64,000 nt of DNA from Acidobacteria bacterium RIFCSPLOWO2_12_FULL_68_19 (GTDB taxonomy: Bacteria > Acidobacteriota > Vicinamibacteria > Vicinamibacterales > UBA2999). The stretch lies in NCBI GenBank assembly GCA_001767525.1, contig MELF01000017.1, forward strand, positions 19,779-83,778, given 5' to 3'. Under the pieces are notes generated by a model. The model ran no database searches. It was not told the DNA's origin and worked only from the letters and a program-made list of their open reading frames with translations. Position numbers and translations under genes: made by a program. Below, piece after piece: positions 18,429 to 27,187 of the stretch. Every line of letters starts with the position of its first letter. Position 1 is the stretch's first letter.

Positions 18429-19292
18429 TCAGTGCGTCATCGCGTACAGGAGCACGTTGATCCCGAGCGCGTAGCCATTGGGCGAGAACTGGTAGAAGAA
18501 CCCGGGATCCTCACCCTCGCGCTCCCAGGAATCGGCCACGTCGGTGTTGTGCGTCATCGCGACCATGATCCGGCCGTGGCCGTCCCGGATCGCCCGGAAA
18601 TGGGCGTCGCGGCTGTCGGCGCCCCGCTCGGACGTCTCGCGCCCGCCGGTCCGGCGCCAGAAGCCGATATTGGTGATCTGTGGAACGCCGGTCACGACGA
18701 ACTGGCTGCTGAAGATCGGGTCGGTCAGCGGCACGTCCTCGACCGGATAGTCGGCGGGCGGCAGCACCTTGGCGAGCTCGCGGGTCCAGTGGTCCCACGC
18801 GCGGGTGCCCCAGAAGTCGTCGACCCAGAGGAACCCGCCCTTCAGCAGGTACAGCCGGAGCCGCTCCGCCTCGGCGGGGCTCAGGCCGATCGTGCCGACG
18901 TCGGACGCCATGGTGAACGGACACTCGAACAGCGCATCGCTGGTCAGCCGCACGACGTAATGCATCGGCTGCCGATTCCCCTCGAACGGCACCGGCGTCT
19001 TGGTGAGCTCCGACAGGCGGATCATCAGGTTGATCTCGCCGTACGGATAGTCGGTCCGCCACCCGCCGCCCGACGGCTCGCGCCGGACGCTCGTGTACAG
19101 GAGCCGGCAGAAGGAAAACGCGCGGTCGGCCCGCAGCGCCGGCGGAAAGCGCGGCGCGAAGAAGCCGTCGCCGCGGAAGACATCGACCTGCGCAAAGACG
19201 CCGGCCGCCGTCGCCACGACGGCAGCAGCGAGCGCCGCGCACGCCTTCGCGCGTCGAGCGGTGTGTGAACCGTCAGCCACCGACCCGGTCAT
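18429..19292 (-). CDS. DUF4159 domain secreted protein (copy 3)
   Basis: A 287-aa protein with a signal peptide (hydrophobic stretch about residues 18-34, cleavage near VFA-QV) and a DUF4159 domain. It is very similar to copy 2: LSELTKTPVPF, the DVGT segment, LLKGGFLWVDDFWGTRAWDHW and MTHNTDVADSWEREGEDP, ending GINVLLYAMTH. It is 26 bp upstream of the HGSNAT-like gene, the 5'-most minus-strand gene of the Bat-like cluster, and divergent from the M49 peptidase with a 55-bp spacer. Two in-frame start choices exist near the N-terminus; the ATG used gives an n-region with Arg residues as expected for export. Confidence 0.88.
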   Translation of the reverse strand: MTGSVADGSHTARRAKACAALAAAVVATAAGVFAQVDVFRGDGFFAPRFPPALRADRAFSFCRLLYTSVRREPSGGGWRTDYPYGEINLMIRLSELTKTPVPFEGNRQPMHYVVRLTSDALFECPFTMASDVGTIGLSPAEAERLRLYLLKGGFLWVDDFWGTRAWDHWTRELAKVLPPADYPVEDVPLTDPIFSSQFVVTGVPQITNIGFWRRTGGRETSERGADSRDAHFRAIRDGHGRIMVAMTHNTDVADSWEREGEDPGFFYQFSPNGYALGINVLLYAMTH

Positions 19293-19347
19293 CGTACCGC
19301 GTGCCCGCCCGCGTTACCACCCCGGAACCACATGCTAGGCTACATCC

Positions 19348-21399
19348 ATGCGCATGCTGCGCCGACCTCTTGCCGCCGGCTTCGCCGCCGCCCTACTTGC
19401 GGCCGGCTGCTCCGACACCCCACGGCGCGACGCCGCGGCGGGACCTCCCGCGGCGGGAGCCCCGGAGGTCGCCTCCGGAGTGGGCGATCGCCGCTATCTG
19501 CTCGAGCGCGTCGACGACGCGGCGGTCGTGCAGCTCTACGCGGACGGGTTCGCGTCGCTGCCGCTGCGGGAGAAGACCCTCATCTGGCATCTCTATCAGG
19601 CGGCGCTCGCCGGGCGCGACATCTTCATCGATCAGAAGCACCGCGACGCGCTCGAGATGCGGGGCGTCCTCGAGCAGATCGTGGCGCGCCCGCACGGCGT
19701 CGACGTCGCCGCGATCGGGGAGATCCAACGTTATACGAAGCTCTTCTGGCTCAACAACGGGCCGTACAACAATCTCACCGCCCGCAAGTTCGTGCTCCCT
19801 CTGACGCCGGAGGAGCTCGCCTCCGCCGCCAGGGCCGCCGCGGCGGCCGGCGCGAGGTTCACGACCCGCCCCGGCGAATCGCTCGACGCGATGCTGGCGC
19901 GGCTCGGACCGATGTTCTTCGACCCGAACGTCGATCCGATCGTCACCAACAAGAATCCGCCTCCGGGCAGCGACATCCTGACCGCCAGCGCCAACAATCT
20001 GTATGCCGGCGCGCGCATGGCGGATCTCACGGGGTTCACGGAGAAGTACGGCCTGAACTCACGCCTCGCCAAACGCGACGGGCGGCTCGTCGAGGAGGTG
20101 TACCGGGTGAACGGCCGCTATGGCAGGCAGATCGCCGGCATCGTCACCCATCTCGAGGCGGCGATGCCATTTGCCAGCGAGCCGATGGCCGCTGCGCTTC
20201 GCGCGCTGGTCCAGTGGTACCGCACCGGCGAGGATGCCGACCGCGCGACGTACGACATCGCCTGGGTGCAGGACCGGAATTCTTCCGTGGACACCATCAA
20301 CGGCTTCATCGAGGTGTACCTGGATCCCCGCGGCATCAAGGGCTCCTGGGAGGGGCTCGTCTTCTACGTCAATCAGGAGAAGACAGCGCGGATCCGCACG
20401 CTGGCGGCCAATGCGCAGTGGTTCGAGGACCGCCTGCCGGTCGACCCGGACTACCGCAAGCCGAGCGTCACCGGCATCATCGCCAACGCCATCGAGGTCG
20501 TCGTCGAGGTGGGCGATTCCGGACCGGTGACACCGGTCGGCATCAACCTGCCGAACGACCAGCGGATCCGCGAGCAGTACGGCAGCAAGTCGATTTCGCT
20601 CTCGAACGTCCGCGAGGCCGCCGACCAGGCGACGCCCGACTCGATGCGCAGTGAGTTCGCCTGGGCCCAGGAGGAGATCGATCGCGGCACGAAGCACGGC
20701 GCGCTCGCCGCCGAGCTCACCACCGACCTGCACGAAGTGCTGGGGCATGCGTCCGGCCGACAGAAGCCCGGCCTCGCGGGCACGCCGCAGGCGCTCATCA
20801 AGGAGCACTTCTCCGCGCTCGAGGAAGGGCGCGCCGATCTGGTCGCGCTGTACTTCCTGGCCGACCCGAAGCTGGTGGATCTCGGCATCGTTCCCGCCGC
20901 CGACCACGAGGCGCTCGCGCGCGCCGCGTACGAGTCGTACACGCGGAACGCACTCGTGCAACTGCGCCGCATCCGCAAAGGGACCACCATCGAAGACGAC
21001 CACATGCGCAACCGGCAGATGGTGGTCCGATGGCTCATGGCGAACACGAAGGCGATCGAGGAGCGGACGCGCGGCGGCAAGCGCTACCTCGTGATGGTGG
21101 ACCCCGCGGCGTTCCGCGAGGGCGTGGGCCGCCTGCTCGGCGAGGTGCAGCGAGTCAAGTCGGAGGGAGACGCGGCGGCCGCCGGCCGGCTGTTCCAGAC
21201 CTACGGCATCCACTTCGATCCGGCCGTACGCGACGAAGTGATGAAGCGGGTCGACGCGCTGGAGCTGCCGTCCTACATGGGATTCGTCATGCCGAAGCTG
21301 ACGCCGGTCGTCGGCCCGGACGGCGCGATCACCGATGTCACGATTTCCTACCCGATGGACCTGACGGCGCAGATGCTCGAGTACTCAGGCGTGCGATGA
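19348..21399 (+). CDS. M49 family (dipeptidyl-peptidase III-like) lipoprotein
   Basis: A 683-aa zinc metallopeptidase. The M49 zinc motif HExxGH is present as H462-E-V-L-G-H467, followed about 25 residues later by the glutamate ligand region E492-E-G-R-A-D, matching the shorter spacing of bacterial DPP III-like enzymes. The N-terminus is a lipoprotein signal (LLAAGC lipobox at about residues 20-25), so the enzyme is probably membrane-anchored outside the cytoplasm rather than cytosolic as classic DPP III. Such proteins probably clip dipeptides from peptides. It stands alone on the plus strand and overlaps the convergent Uma2 gene by 15 bp. Confidence 0.88.
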   Translation: MRMLRRPLAAGFAAALLAAGCSDTPRRDAAAGPPAAGAPEVASGVGDRRYLLERVDDAAVVQLYADGFASLPLREKTLIWHLYQAALAGRDIFIDQKHRDALEMRGVLEQIVARPHGVDVAAIGEIQRYTKLFWLNNGPYNNLTARKFVLPLTPEELASAARAAAAAGARFTTRPGESLDAMLARLGPMFFDPNVDPIVTNKNPPPGSDILTASANNLYAGARMADLTGFTEKYGLNSRLAKRDGRLVEEVYRVNGRYGRQIAGIVTHLEAAMPFASEPMAAALRALVQWYRTGEDADRATYDIAWVQDRNSSVDTINGFIEVYLDPRGIKGSWEGLVFYVNQEKTARIRTLAANAQWFEDRLPVDPDYRKPSVTGIIANAIEVVVEVGDSGPVTPVGINLPNDQRIREQYGSKSISLSNVREAADQATPDSMRSEFAWAQEEIDRGTKHGALAAELTTDLHEVLGHASGRQKPGLAGTPQALIKEHFSALEEGRADLVALYFLADPKLVDLGIVPAADHEALARAAYESYTRNALVQLRRIRKGTTIEDDHMRNRQMVVRWLMANTKAIEERTRGGKRYLVMVDPAAFREGVGRLLGEVQRVKSEGDAAAAGRLFQTYGIHFDPAVRDEVMKRVDALELPSYMGFVMPKLTPVVGPDGAITDVTISYPMDLTAQMLEYSGVR

Positions 21400-21954
21400 T
21401 GAGCGCCCGTCGAACAGGTCCGTCGGCCTGAGCCGCAGTCTGGGCAGCACCCGCGAGTGGACGATCGCCCGCCCTTCGAAGACGTGCGGGGCGGCGTTCT
21501 TCGACGTCAGGTCGAGCACCTCGACGTGGCCCGCGATGAGATCCACCAGCCAGTACTCGTGCACACCGTACCGGCGGTACCACTTCGCTTTGACGATGCG
21601 GTCGTGGCGCTGGTTGCCCTGTGACAGCACTTCGATCGTGAGGTCGGGCGCACCCCAGATGCGGTCCGTGCAGATCGCCTGGCGCTCGGTCGAGACGAAC
21701 AGCACGTCCGGCTGCACCACCAGATGCCGTTTGCCATCGAGAATCACGTCCATGGGCGAAAGCACGACGCGACCGAGCCGGTGCTTCCGAACGTGACGGC
21801 TGAGGCGCTCATAGATGGCGCCGACAATGACCTGATGCGCGAAGGTGGGCGTCGGCGGCTCGCGCAGCACCCCATAGGCGAGTTCCTGCGGCCGGTTCGT
21901 TTCCTCACCCGCCAGGTATTCCGCGACGGTCATCCGACGGTAGCTCGCCTCCAC
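21385..21954 (-). CDS. Uma2 family (DUF820) putative endonuclease
   Basis: A 189-aa protein with the restriction-endonuclease-like Uma2 fold. Conserved elements are QPDVLFV, DLTIEVLS and KAKWYRRYGVHEYWLVD, giving the PD-(D/E)xK-like core (D of QPD, E of IEV, K of the following helix). The family is abundant in cyanobacteria and some other phyla and its role is not established. It is a single gene convergent with and overlapping the M49 gene by 15 bp; no transposase or partner is beside it. Confidence 0.88.
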   Translation of the reverse strand: MEASYRRMTVAEYLAGEETNRPQELAYGVLREPPTPTFAHQVIVGAIYERLSRHVRKHRLGRVVLSPMDVILDGKRHLVVQPDVLFVSTERQAICTDRIWGAPDLTIEVLSQGNQRHDRIVKAKWYRRYGVHEYWLVDLIAGHVEVLDLTSKNAAPHVFEGRAIVHSRVLPRLRLRPTDLFDGRSSSHA

Positions 21955-21991
21955 TCAGGACGACGATGCCATCGTCGTGACGAAAACGCAA

Positions 21992-22288
21992 TCAGGCGAT
22001 CGACGCTTCAGCGCCCGCGCCGACGACGGTGTTCCACTCGCGCACCCACCAGCGCGTGACGAGTCCGTTCGTCACGTAGGGATCCTGTCGCGCAAACGCC
22101 TCCGCCACCGCCGACGAGGACCCGCGAAACAGGAGCAGCGCGCCGTCGGGCGGAGTCGCGAAGGCGCCGCCCAGTACGAGTTCGCCCCGCGCGGCCGCGT
22201 CTTGCGCCAGCCCGAGATGCGCCGCGCGGTACGGCGCGCGCCGGGTCACGTAGTCGTCGACGACCTCATAGAAGAGGAGATAGTGCAT
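21992..22288 (-). CDS. YciI-like protein
   Basis: A 98-aa protein of the YciI/dimeric ferredoxin-like fold. It begins MHYLLFYEVVDDYVTRR and ends with the typical DPYVTNGLVTRWWVREWN, with the H in RAAHL as in the family. Function is not established; relatives include chlorohydrolase-like and PhnB-like small enzymes. It is 1 bp from the DUF411 gene and likely co-transcribed with it. Confidence 0.88.
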   Translation of the reverse strand: MHYLLFYEVVDDYVTRRAPYRAAHLGLAQDAAARGELVLGGAFATPPDGALLLFRGSSSAVAEAFARQDPYVTNGLVTRWWVREWNTVVGAGAEASIA

Positions 22289-22289
22289 C

Positions 22290-22742
22290 TCAGTGCGACG
22301 CGAAGACCTTCAGTTGCCCTTCCTTGTCGAAGGCCATCACGTCGTACTTCTGCGGATTCATGTTCGGCACTTCCATCCCGGGCGATCCGATCGGCATACC
22401 CGGCACGGCGAGGCCCACGATTGCCGGCTTCTCGCGGAGCAGCCGCTGCACGTCGGCCGCCGGCACGTGCCCCTCGATCACGTAGCCGCCGACGACGGCC
22501 GTGTGGCACGACTGCACCCTGGCCGGGATGTTGTGCCGCGCCTTGATCTCGGCGATGTTCTCGGTGTCGGTCACCTGCGTCGTAAAGCCACGCTCCTGCA
22601 GATGCTTCACCCAGTTGGCGCAGCAGCCGCATGTCGGCGCCTTGTACACCTGGACCGTCGGTCCCGGACGCTGCGCCAGCGCCGGTCCGTTCACTGTCGC
22701 GAGCGCTGCCACGAGCGCCCCCGCGCATAGACGACTCACCAT
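22290..22742 (-). CDS. Secreted DUF411 metal-binding protein
   Basis: A 150-aa exported protein (signal peptide residues 1-23) with a DUF411 domain. The thioredoxin-like start VQVYKAPTCGCCANWVKHL contains the C-G-C-C metal-binding motif, followed by SCHTAVVGGYVIEGHVP and GLAVPGMPIGSPGME, the conserved Cys/His and Met-rich pieces. Family members are linked with copper handling, so periplasmic copper binding is a reasonable inference. An AGGGGG Shine-Dalgarno lies 4 bp before ATG; a 25-bp perfect palindrome is immediately upstream. It shares a transcript with the YciI-like gene. Confidence 0.87.
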   Translation of the reverse strand: MVSRLCAGALVAALATVNGPALAQRPGPTVQVYKAPTCGCCANWVKHLQERGFTTQVTDTENIAEIKARHNIPARVQSCHTAVVGGYVIEGHVPAADVQRLLREKPAIVGLAVPGMPIGSPGMEVPNMNPQKYDVMAFDKEGQLKVFASH

Positions 22743-22755
22743 CTGGTCCCCCTAC

Positions 22756-22780
22756 GGCCGGGTCCAGGAAGGACCCGGCC
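22756..22780. repeat. Perfect 10-bp-stem palindrome GGCCGGGTCC-aggaa-GGACCCGGCC
   Basis: The 25-bp element sits between the DUF411 start and the M28 peptidase stop codon. A near-identical palindrome (loop agaa) is inside the accC 3' end at 61739-61760, so this is a dispersed REP-like family. It may act as a weak transcription barrier or mRNA stabiliser between the two minus-strand genes. Confidence 0.8.
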
Positions 22781-24427
22781 TTACTGTGCCGTCCCGGCCG
22801 TGGTCGGCGGAGCCGGCGTCGTCTGCGGCTGCGGCAGCGGCTGCTGCTGAGGCCGGCGCGGCATGTCCTCCGCGCTGAACCGTGGCAGCTGCGCCTCACG
22901 CACGGCAAGGTGGTACACCGTGGCGGCAATCGCAATCGCCGACTTCTTCACATCATCTTCGACGATCCGCTCGTAGGTGTCGAGGTTCGTATGCCAGGTA
23001 TACGACTGGTACTGGACGGGATCCTGGATGACATTGACGCCAGGAAGCCCCGCCTCGTTGAACGAGGTGTGATCGGTGCCGCCGCGTTGCCGGCTGCGCG
23101 TCGCCATGGCACCCAGGACGCCGAGGTCCTCGAGCGGCGCCAGGATCTCCTTCAGGACGGCCGCGGCCGGCCCGGGGCCGAACACCGTCATTGCGCGGGC
23201 GCGCCCCGTGCCGGTGTCGATGTTGACGTAGCCGGCAAACTTCGAGAACGCCGGCCTGGGGTCCTCGAAGGTGCCGAAATGCTCGCGCACGTACGCCTGC
23301 GACCCGAGCAGCCCCTGCTCCTCCCCGCTCCAGAGCGCCAACCGGATGGTGCGGCGCGGCCTCGCCCCGATCGCCGTCAGGATGCGGACCGCTTCCATCG
23401 TCACCGCGCACCCGACGGCGTTGTCGGTCGCGCCCGTGCCGGCGTGCCACGAATCGAGATGCCCCCCGAGCATCACCACCTCGTCGGCTCTGTCGGTGCC
23501 GGGGATTTCGGCGACCACGTTGTAGCTGGTGCGCCCCCCTTCATGGAAGCGGTTGACGATGTCGAACTCGAGCTCGACGGCGCGGCCGTCGGCGAGCAGG
23601 CGCCAGATGCGGCCGTAATCCTCGTTGCGCATCACCACGATCGGCGGCGCCTTCGGCACGGGTCCGGTGTTCGCACCTCCGGGCCCGAACGCCCGAATCT
23701 GGCCGTGATCGCGGCCGGCGTCGTTCACCCTGACCAGCGCGCCGGAGGCGACCAGGAACTCGTTGACCTGCTGCTGAATCTGCCCGTTCGTGAGCGGCGG
23801 CGGCTGCGGCGGCGGCTGCTGTGGCGACGGTGGCTGCGGCGGCGCCGGCGGCGTCTCGAGCTGCCGCAGCACATCGGCATCGTCGCGCCGCAGCGGTGCG
23901 GGACTGAAAGTCACGCGCACCTGCTGCGGAACGCCCACCAGGACGATTCGGCCCTTCACGCGTTCCCTGAGTCCGTCGAGATGCGCCGTGAGCACGTCGC
24001 GCGTCGGACGTTCGGGCAGCGTGACCTGCACGGCCTCGGCGCGGACGATCCCGTCGGTACCCGGCGTCCAGGCGGCCGCCTCCGCGACGAGCGCATCCCT
24101 CACCGGCGAGACGATGTGCGCCGAGAGCCGTTCGTTGGTCCATCCGGGCCGGCCGAAATCCCACGGCTCCAGCCGTCCGTTCTGAAGTCCCCAGCCCTGC
24201 ACCTGCTCGAGCACCCACTCGCCCGCCGCCCTCAGATTCGGCGATCCGGTCAGCCGCGGTCCGTACACGTCGGTGAGAACGTGCAGCGTGCGGAGAATCT
24301 GGGAGTTGCTCGTCGCCTCCTGGCGGATCTTCCAGACGATCGCCTGATCGACCCTTTCCTCGGTCGACACCGGCCGGACAGCGGCCAGCGCAACGATGGC
24401 GAGCGCCAGGCAGACAGGCTTTCGCAT
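22781..24427 (-). CDS. Secreted M28 family zinc peptidase (carboxypeptidase Q-like)
   Basis: A 548-aa exported peptidase (signal peptide residues 1-22). The M28 metal ligands are visible in [19 protein letters not shown] (His, Asp), [14 protein letters not shown] (catalytic Glu and Glu ligand) and [13 protein letters not shown] (His ligand). A PA-like insert precedes the catalytic core, with a Pro/Gln-rich stretch inside it ([19 protein letters not shown]). The C-terminus has another low-complexity tail of Pro/Gln/Thr. It likely degrades peptides in the periplasm or outside. The gene is transcribed away from the S9 peptidase in the same direction with a 53-bp gap. Confidence 0.9.
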   Translation of the reverse strand: MRKPVCLALAIVALAAVRPVSTEERVDQAIVWKIRQEATSNSQILRTLHVLTDVYGPRLTGSPNLRAAGEWVLEQVQGWGLQNGRLEPWDFGRPGWTNERLSAHIVSPVRDALVAEAAAWTPGTDGIVRAEAVQVTLPERPTRDVLTAHLDGLRERVKGRIVLVGVPQQVRVTFSPAPLRRDDADVLRQLETPPAPPQPPSPQQPPPQPPPLTNGQIQQQVNEFLVASGALVRVNDAGRDHGQIRAFGPGGANTGPVPKAPPIVVMRNEDYGRIWRLLADGRAVELEFDIVNRFHEGGRTSYNVVAEIPGTDRADEVVMLGGHLDSWHAGTGATDNAVGCAVTMEAVRILTAIGARPRRTIRLALWSGEEQGLLGSQAYVREHFGTFEDPRPAFSKFAGYVNIDTGTGRARAMTVFGPGPAAAVLKEILAPLEDLGVLGAMATRSRQRGGTDHTSFNEAGLPGVNVIQDPVQYQSYTWHTNLDTYERIVEDDVKKSAIAIAATVYHLAVREAQLPRFSAEDMPRRPQQQPLPQPQTTPAPPTTAGTAQ

Positions 24428-24480
24428 CGGCTGTCGTTACTGTCCGCGCATGCTAACACGGTCCGGCCCCGGAGGAAGGC

Positions 24481-26457
24481 TCAGCGGTCCAGATTGGCGA
24501 TCGGCACCGACTCGATGCGATCGGCCGGCAGGAATCCAAAGACCCGTCCGTAGAAATACAGCTCCGCCTCGAGGCTGCGGATGATGGTGTCGGCCTTGCG
24601 AAAACCGTGCTGCTCTCCCTCGAAGGCCAGGTAGGCGACCGGCAGCCCCTTGGCGCGCACGGCATCGGCCATCATCTCCGACTGGTTCGGCGGCACCACC
24701 TTGTCCTCGAGTCCCTGGAACAGGATCAGCGGACACGCGAGGCGGTCGATGGCATGGATTGGCGAGCGCGCGCGATAGACCGCCCGGGCCTCCGGATAGG
24801 GCCCGATCAAGCTATGCGAATAGCGCGACTCGAACTTGTGCGTGTCGAGCTCCAGCGCTTCGAGGTCGCTGACCCCGTAGTAGCTGGCGCCCGCCTGGAA
24901 GACCCCGGGATGAAACGTCAGCGCGGCCAGCGTCGTGTAGCCGCCGGCGCTCCCGCCCCGGATGATCAGCCGATCGGGATCGGCACGACCGGCGGCGCCG
25001 AGGAAGCGCGCGGCGTGGATGACGTCGGCCACGTCGACAACACCCCATCGGCCGTTCAGACGCTCGCGGTACGCGCGCCCGTAGCCCGAGCTGCCGCGGT
25101 AGTTGACGTCGACGACGGCAAAGCCGCGGCTGGTCCAGAACTGGATCTCGAGGTGGAAGGTGGGCTCGGTCGCCGCCGTCGGCCCGCCGTGCGTGATCAC
25201 GATGAGCGGCGGCGTCTCATCGACAGGCGCACGGACGTCGCGGTTGCAGGGCGCGTAGAAGAACGCGTGCGCCGTGTCGTGGTCGCTCGTGGGGAACTCG
25301 ATCGCGTCGGCCGCGGAGACCAGTCCGGACTCCGGCGGCGGCGCCGCGGCCTCGCGAATCGTGTCAATGCGGCCGCTCGCGAGATCGACCCGCACCACCG
25401 CATCGGGTGCCGTCTCGAAGCCGGCGACGAGCACGGCGTGCGTGGCGCTCGCGGCCAGCCAGTCATGCGGCTGCAGATCTGGCACGAGGTCGGTCAGCAG
25501 ACCCGTGGCGACATCGACGGTGGCCAGGCGCCACCGCCCCTTGCGCGTGTACGCCACGACGAGCCGCGACGCTCCGGCGAACCGCCATGAGGCGGTGCCG
25601 AATATCCATGCCGGACGCCCGAATTCGGCGTCAGGCGGCGCGTTGCGCACGACCGGTTCAATCGAACGATCCGAACGTCCCGAACGATAGAGCCTCCACC
25701 AGCCATCACGATCGCTGACGAAGTACAGCGTCCCATCGGGCGCCCACCCGGGCTGGTAGACCGACTCCCGCGCACCGCCGGCAACGAGCGTCGCGTTCAC
25801 GAGCGCGCCGGTGTCGCCCAGATCGGCCACCCACAGCTCGGTGCCGTCCCACGGCATCAGCGGATGGCGCCACGACAGCCACGCGAGCCGGGATCCGTCC
25901 GGACTCAGGCGTGGTGATGAGTAGAAGTCGTATCCCGACGCAAGGATCTCGCCCGCACTCGGCGGCGCGTCGTCGTGTCCGGGTCTACCGGGACCGAGCG
26001 GAATCGCGACGAGCGTGTTGATCGGCTCGTGGCCCGGTTCTGTGTGGTCTTCCCGCACCGAGATCAGGCGATCGCGGCGGCTGTCGATTTCGAAATCGGC
26101 GTAGAACCAGGCGCCCTCCGGCGTGAGGGGCACGGGTGGCGCGGATCCCGCCACACAGTACACGCGCTCGTCGGAGAAGTTCGCGCAGTACGCCACCCCT
26201 CCGCCAGCGACGTACGCGCCGCCGCCGTATTCGTGAACGCGTGTCCGGACGTTGAACTCCGGCGGGACAACGTCGGAGGGCGAGCCGCCGCCGCGCCGCC
26301 GGACGAGCACGTAGCGCCCGCCCTCCTGCGGCCGCCCCTCCACCCAGTAGAGATCGGCGCCGTCGATCGCGACGGCGCCGAGCCGCAAGCCGCCCGCCGC
26401 CACCGCCGCAGCCGAGATCGGCGATCGCCACGTTCCGTATGGCGCGATATCCACCAC
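24481..26457 (-). CDS. S9 family prolyl-oligopeptidase-type serine peptidase
   Basis: A 658-aa protein with an N-terminal beta-propeller (WD40-like/PD40 segments such as SPDGSRLAWLSWRHPLMPW) and a C-terminal alpha/beta-hydrolase domain. The nucleophile is S503 in RGGSAGGY, the acid lies in LEDKVVPPNQS and the His in EGEQHGFRK. No clear signal peptide is present, so it may be cytoplasmic, acting on oligopeptides imported or produced by the neighbouring M28 and M49 enzymes. Its start is 49 bp from a divergent GMC-module gene. Confidence 0.92.
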   Translation of the reverse strand: MVDIAPYGTWRSPISAAAVAAGGLRLGAVAIDGADLYWVEGRPQEGGRYVLVRRRGGGSPSDVVPPEFNVRTRVHEYGGGAYVAGGGVAYCANFSDERVYCVAGSAPPVPLTPEGAWFYADFEIDSRRDRLISVREDHTEPGHEPINTLVAIPLGPGRPGHDDAPPSAGEILASGYDFYSSPRLSPDGSRLAWLSWRHPLMPWDGTELWVADLGDTGALVNATLVAGGARESVYQPGWAPDGTLYFVSDRDGWWRLYRSGRSDRSIEPVVRNAPPDAEFGRPAWIFGTASWRFAGASRLVVAYTRKGRWRLATVDVATGLLTDLVPDLQPHDWLAASATHAVLVAGFETAPDAVVRVDLASGRIDTIREAAAPPPESGLVSAADAIEFPTSDHDTAHAFFYAPCNRDVRAPVDETPPLIVITHGGPTAATEPTFHLEIQFWTSRGFAVVDVNYRGSSGYGRAYRERLNGRWGVVDVADVIHAARFLGAAGRADPDRLIIRGGSAGGYTTLAALTFHPGVFQAGASYYGVSDLEALELDTHKFESRYSHSLIGPYPEARAVYRARSPIHAIDRLACPLILFQGLEDKVVPPNQSEMMADAVRAKGLPVAYLAFEGEQHGFRKADTIIRSLEAELYFYGRVFGFLPADRIESVPIANLDR

Positions 26458-26506
26458 CCTGACCCGACTATACCGCCGTGCGGGAAATTGTTATCCTTCC
26501 CGCCGC

Positions 26507-27184
26507 ATGGCCAAGCACGATGCGGCGCGCCGCACGTTTCTGGTCCGCGCCGCCGCCGGCGCCGGGGCCGTGGCCGGAGCGGGGCTGGCGCCGGAGGCGA
26601 GCGCCGAGCCTGCACAGCGCGAGACCGCACGCACCCAGGCCGCGACCGAGCCCCGTCCCGGCGACAGCGGGCACGGCGCGTTCTTCAACCACGCCGATGC
26701 CGCCTCTGTCGCGGCGTTCACCGAGCGGCTCATGCCTGGTGCGCCGGGCTCACCCGGCGCGCGCGACGCGGGCGTGCTCAACTACATCGACCTGGCGCTC
26801 GCCGGTGCGTATGCCGATCTGCAGGACGTCTACCGGCGAGGGCTGGCACAGCTCGACACGTACTGCCGCACGGCCCACAACGCGCCGTTCGCCCGGCTCG
26901 ACGCCGCGAGGCAGGACCTGGTCATCGCGGCGCTCGAGGACGGCACCGCGCCGGGCTTCGTCTGGCCGACGGCTCAGGAGTTCTTCAACATCCTTCGCAC
27001 GCACACGGTGGAAGGCATGTTCGCCGACCCGATCTACGGGGGCAACAGGGACTTCGCCGGCTGGCGCCTGGTGGGCTTCCCCGGGGCGCAGGCCGTCTTC
27101 ACGGCGGCCGACATGCAGAGCCGTCAGGCGTTCACCCGGGCGCCCATCGTCGGGCTGCAACTGCAGGCCCGCCGGTCGTCATAG
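26507..27184 (+). CDS. Gluconate 2-dehydrogenase subunit 3-like, Tat-exported
   Basis: A 225-aa protein with a twin-arginine-type signal (RRTFLVRAAAGAGAVAGAG at residues 8-26) and the gluconate 2-dehydrogenase subunit 3 domain (FTERLMPG...GVLNYIDLALAG and EGMFADPIYGGNRDFAGWRLVGFPGAQ). In known complexes this small subunit carries the flavin subunit (GMC protein) through the Tat system. The GMC gene follows after 3 bp, so the pair is one operon. The third, cytochrome c subunit of typical complexes is absent here. Confidence 0.9.
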   Translation: MAKHDAARRTFLVRAAAGAGAVAGAGLAPEASAEPAQRETARTQAATEPRPGDSGHGAFFNHADAASVAAFTERLMPGAPGSPGARDAGVLNYIDLALAGAYADLQDVYRRGLAQLDTYCRTAHNAPFARLDAARQDLVIAALEDGTAPGFVWPTAQEFFNILRTHTVEGMFADPIYGGNRDFAGWRLVGFPGAQAVFTAADMQSRQAFTRAPIVGLQLQARRSS

Positions 27185-27187
27185 CCG

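Noticed and set aside
21385-21954. Uma2 gene as part of a defence island
   Set aside because: It stands alone with no nuclease, methylase or toxin partner in the adjacent genes; Uma2 genes are common as singletons.
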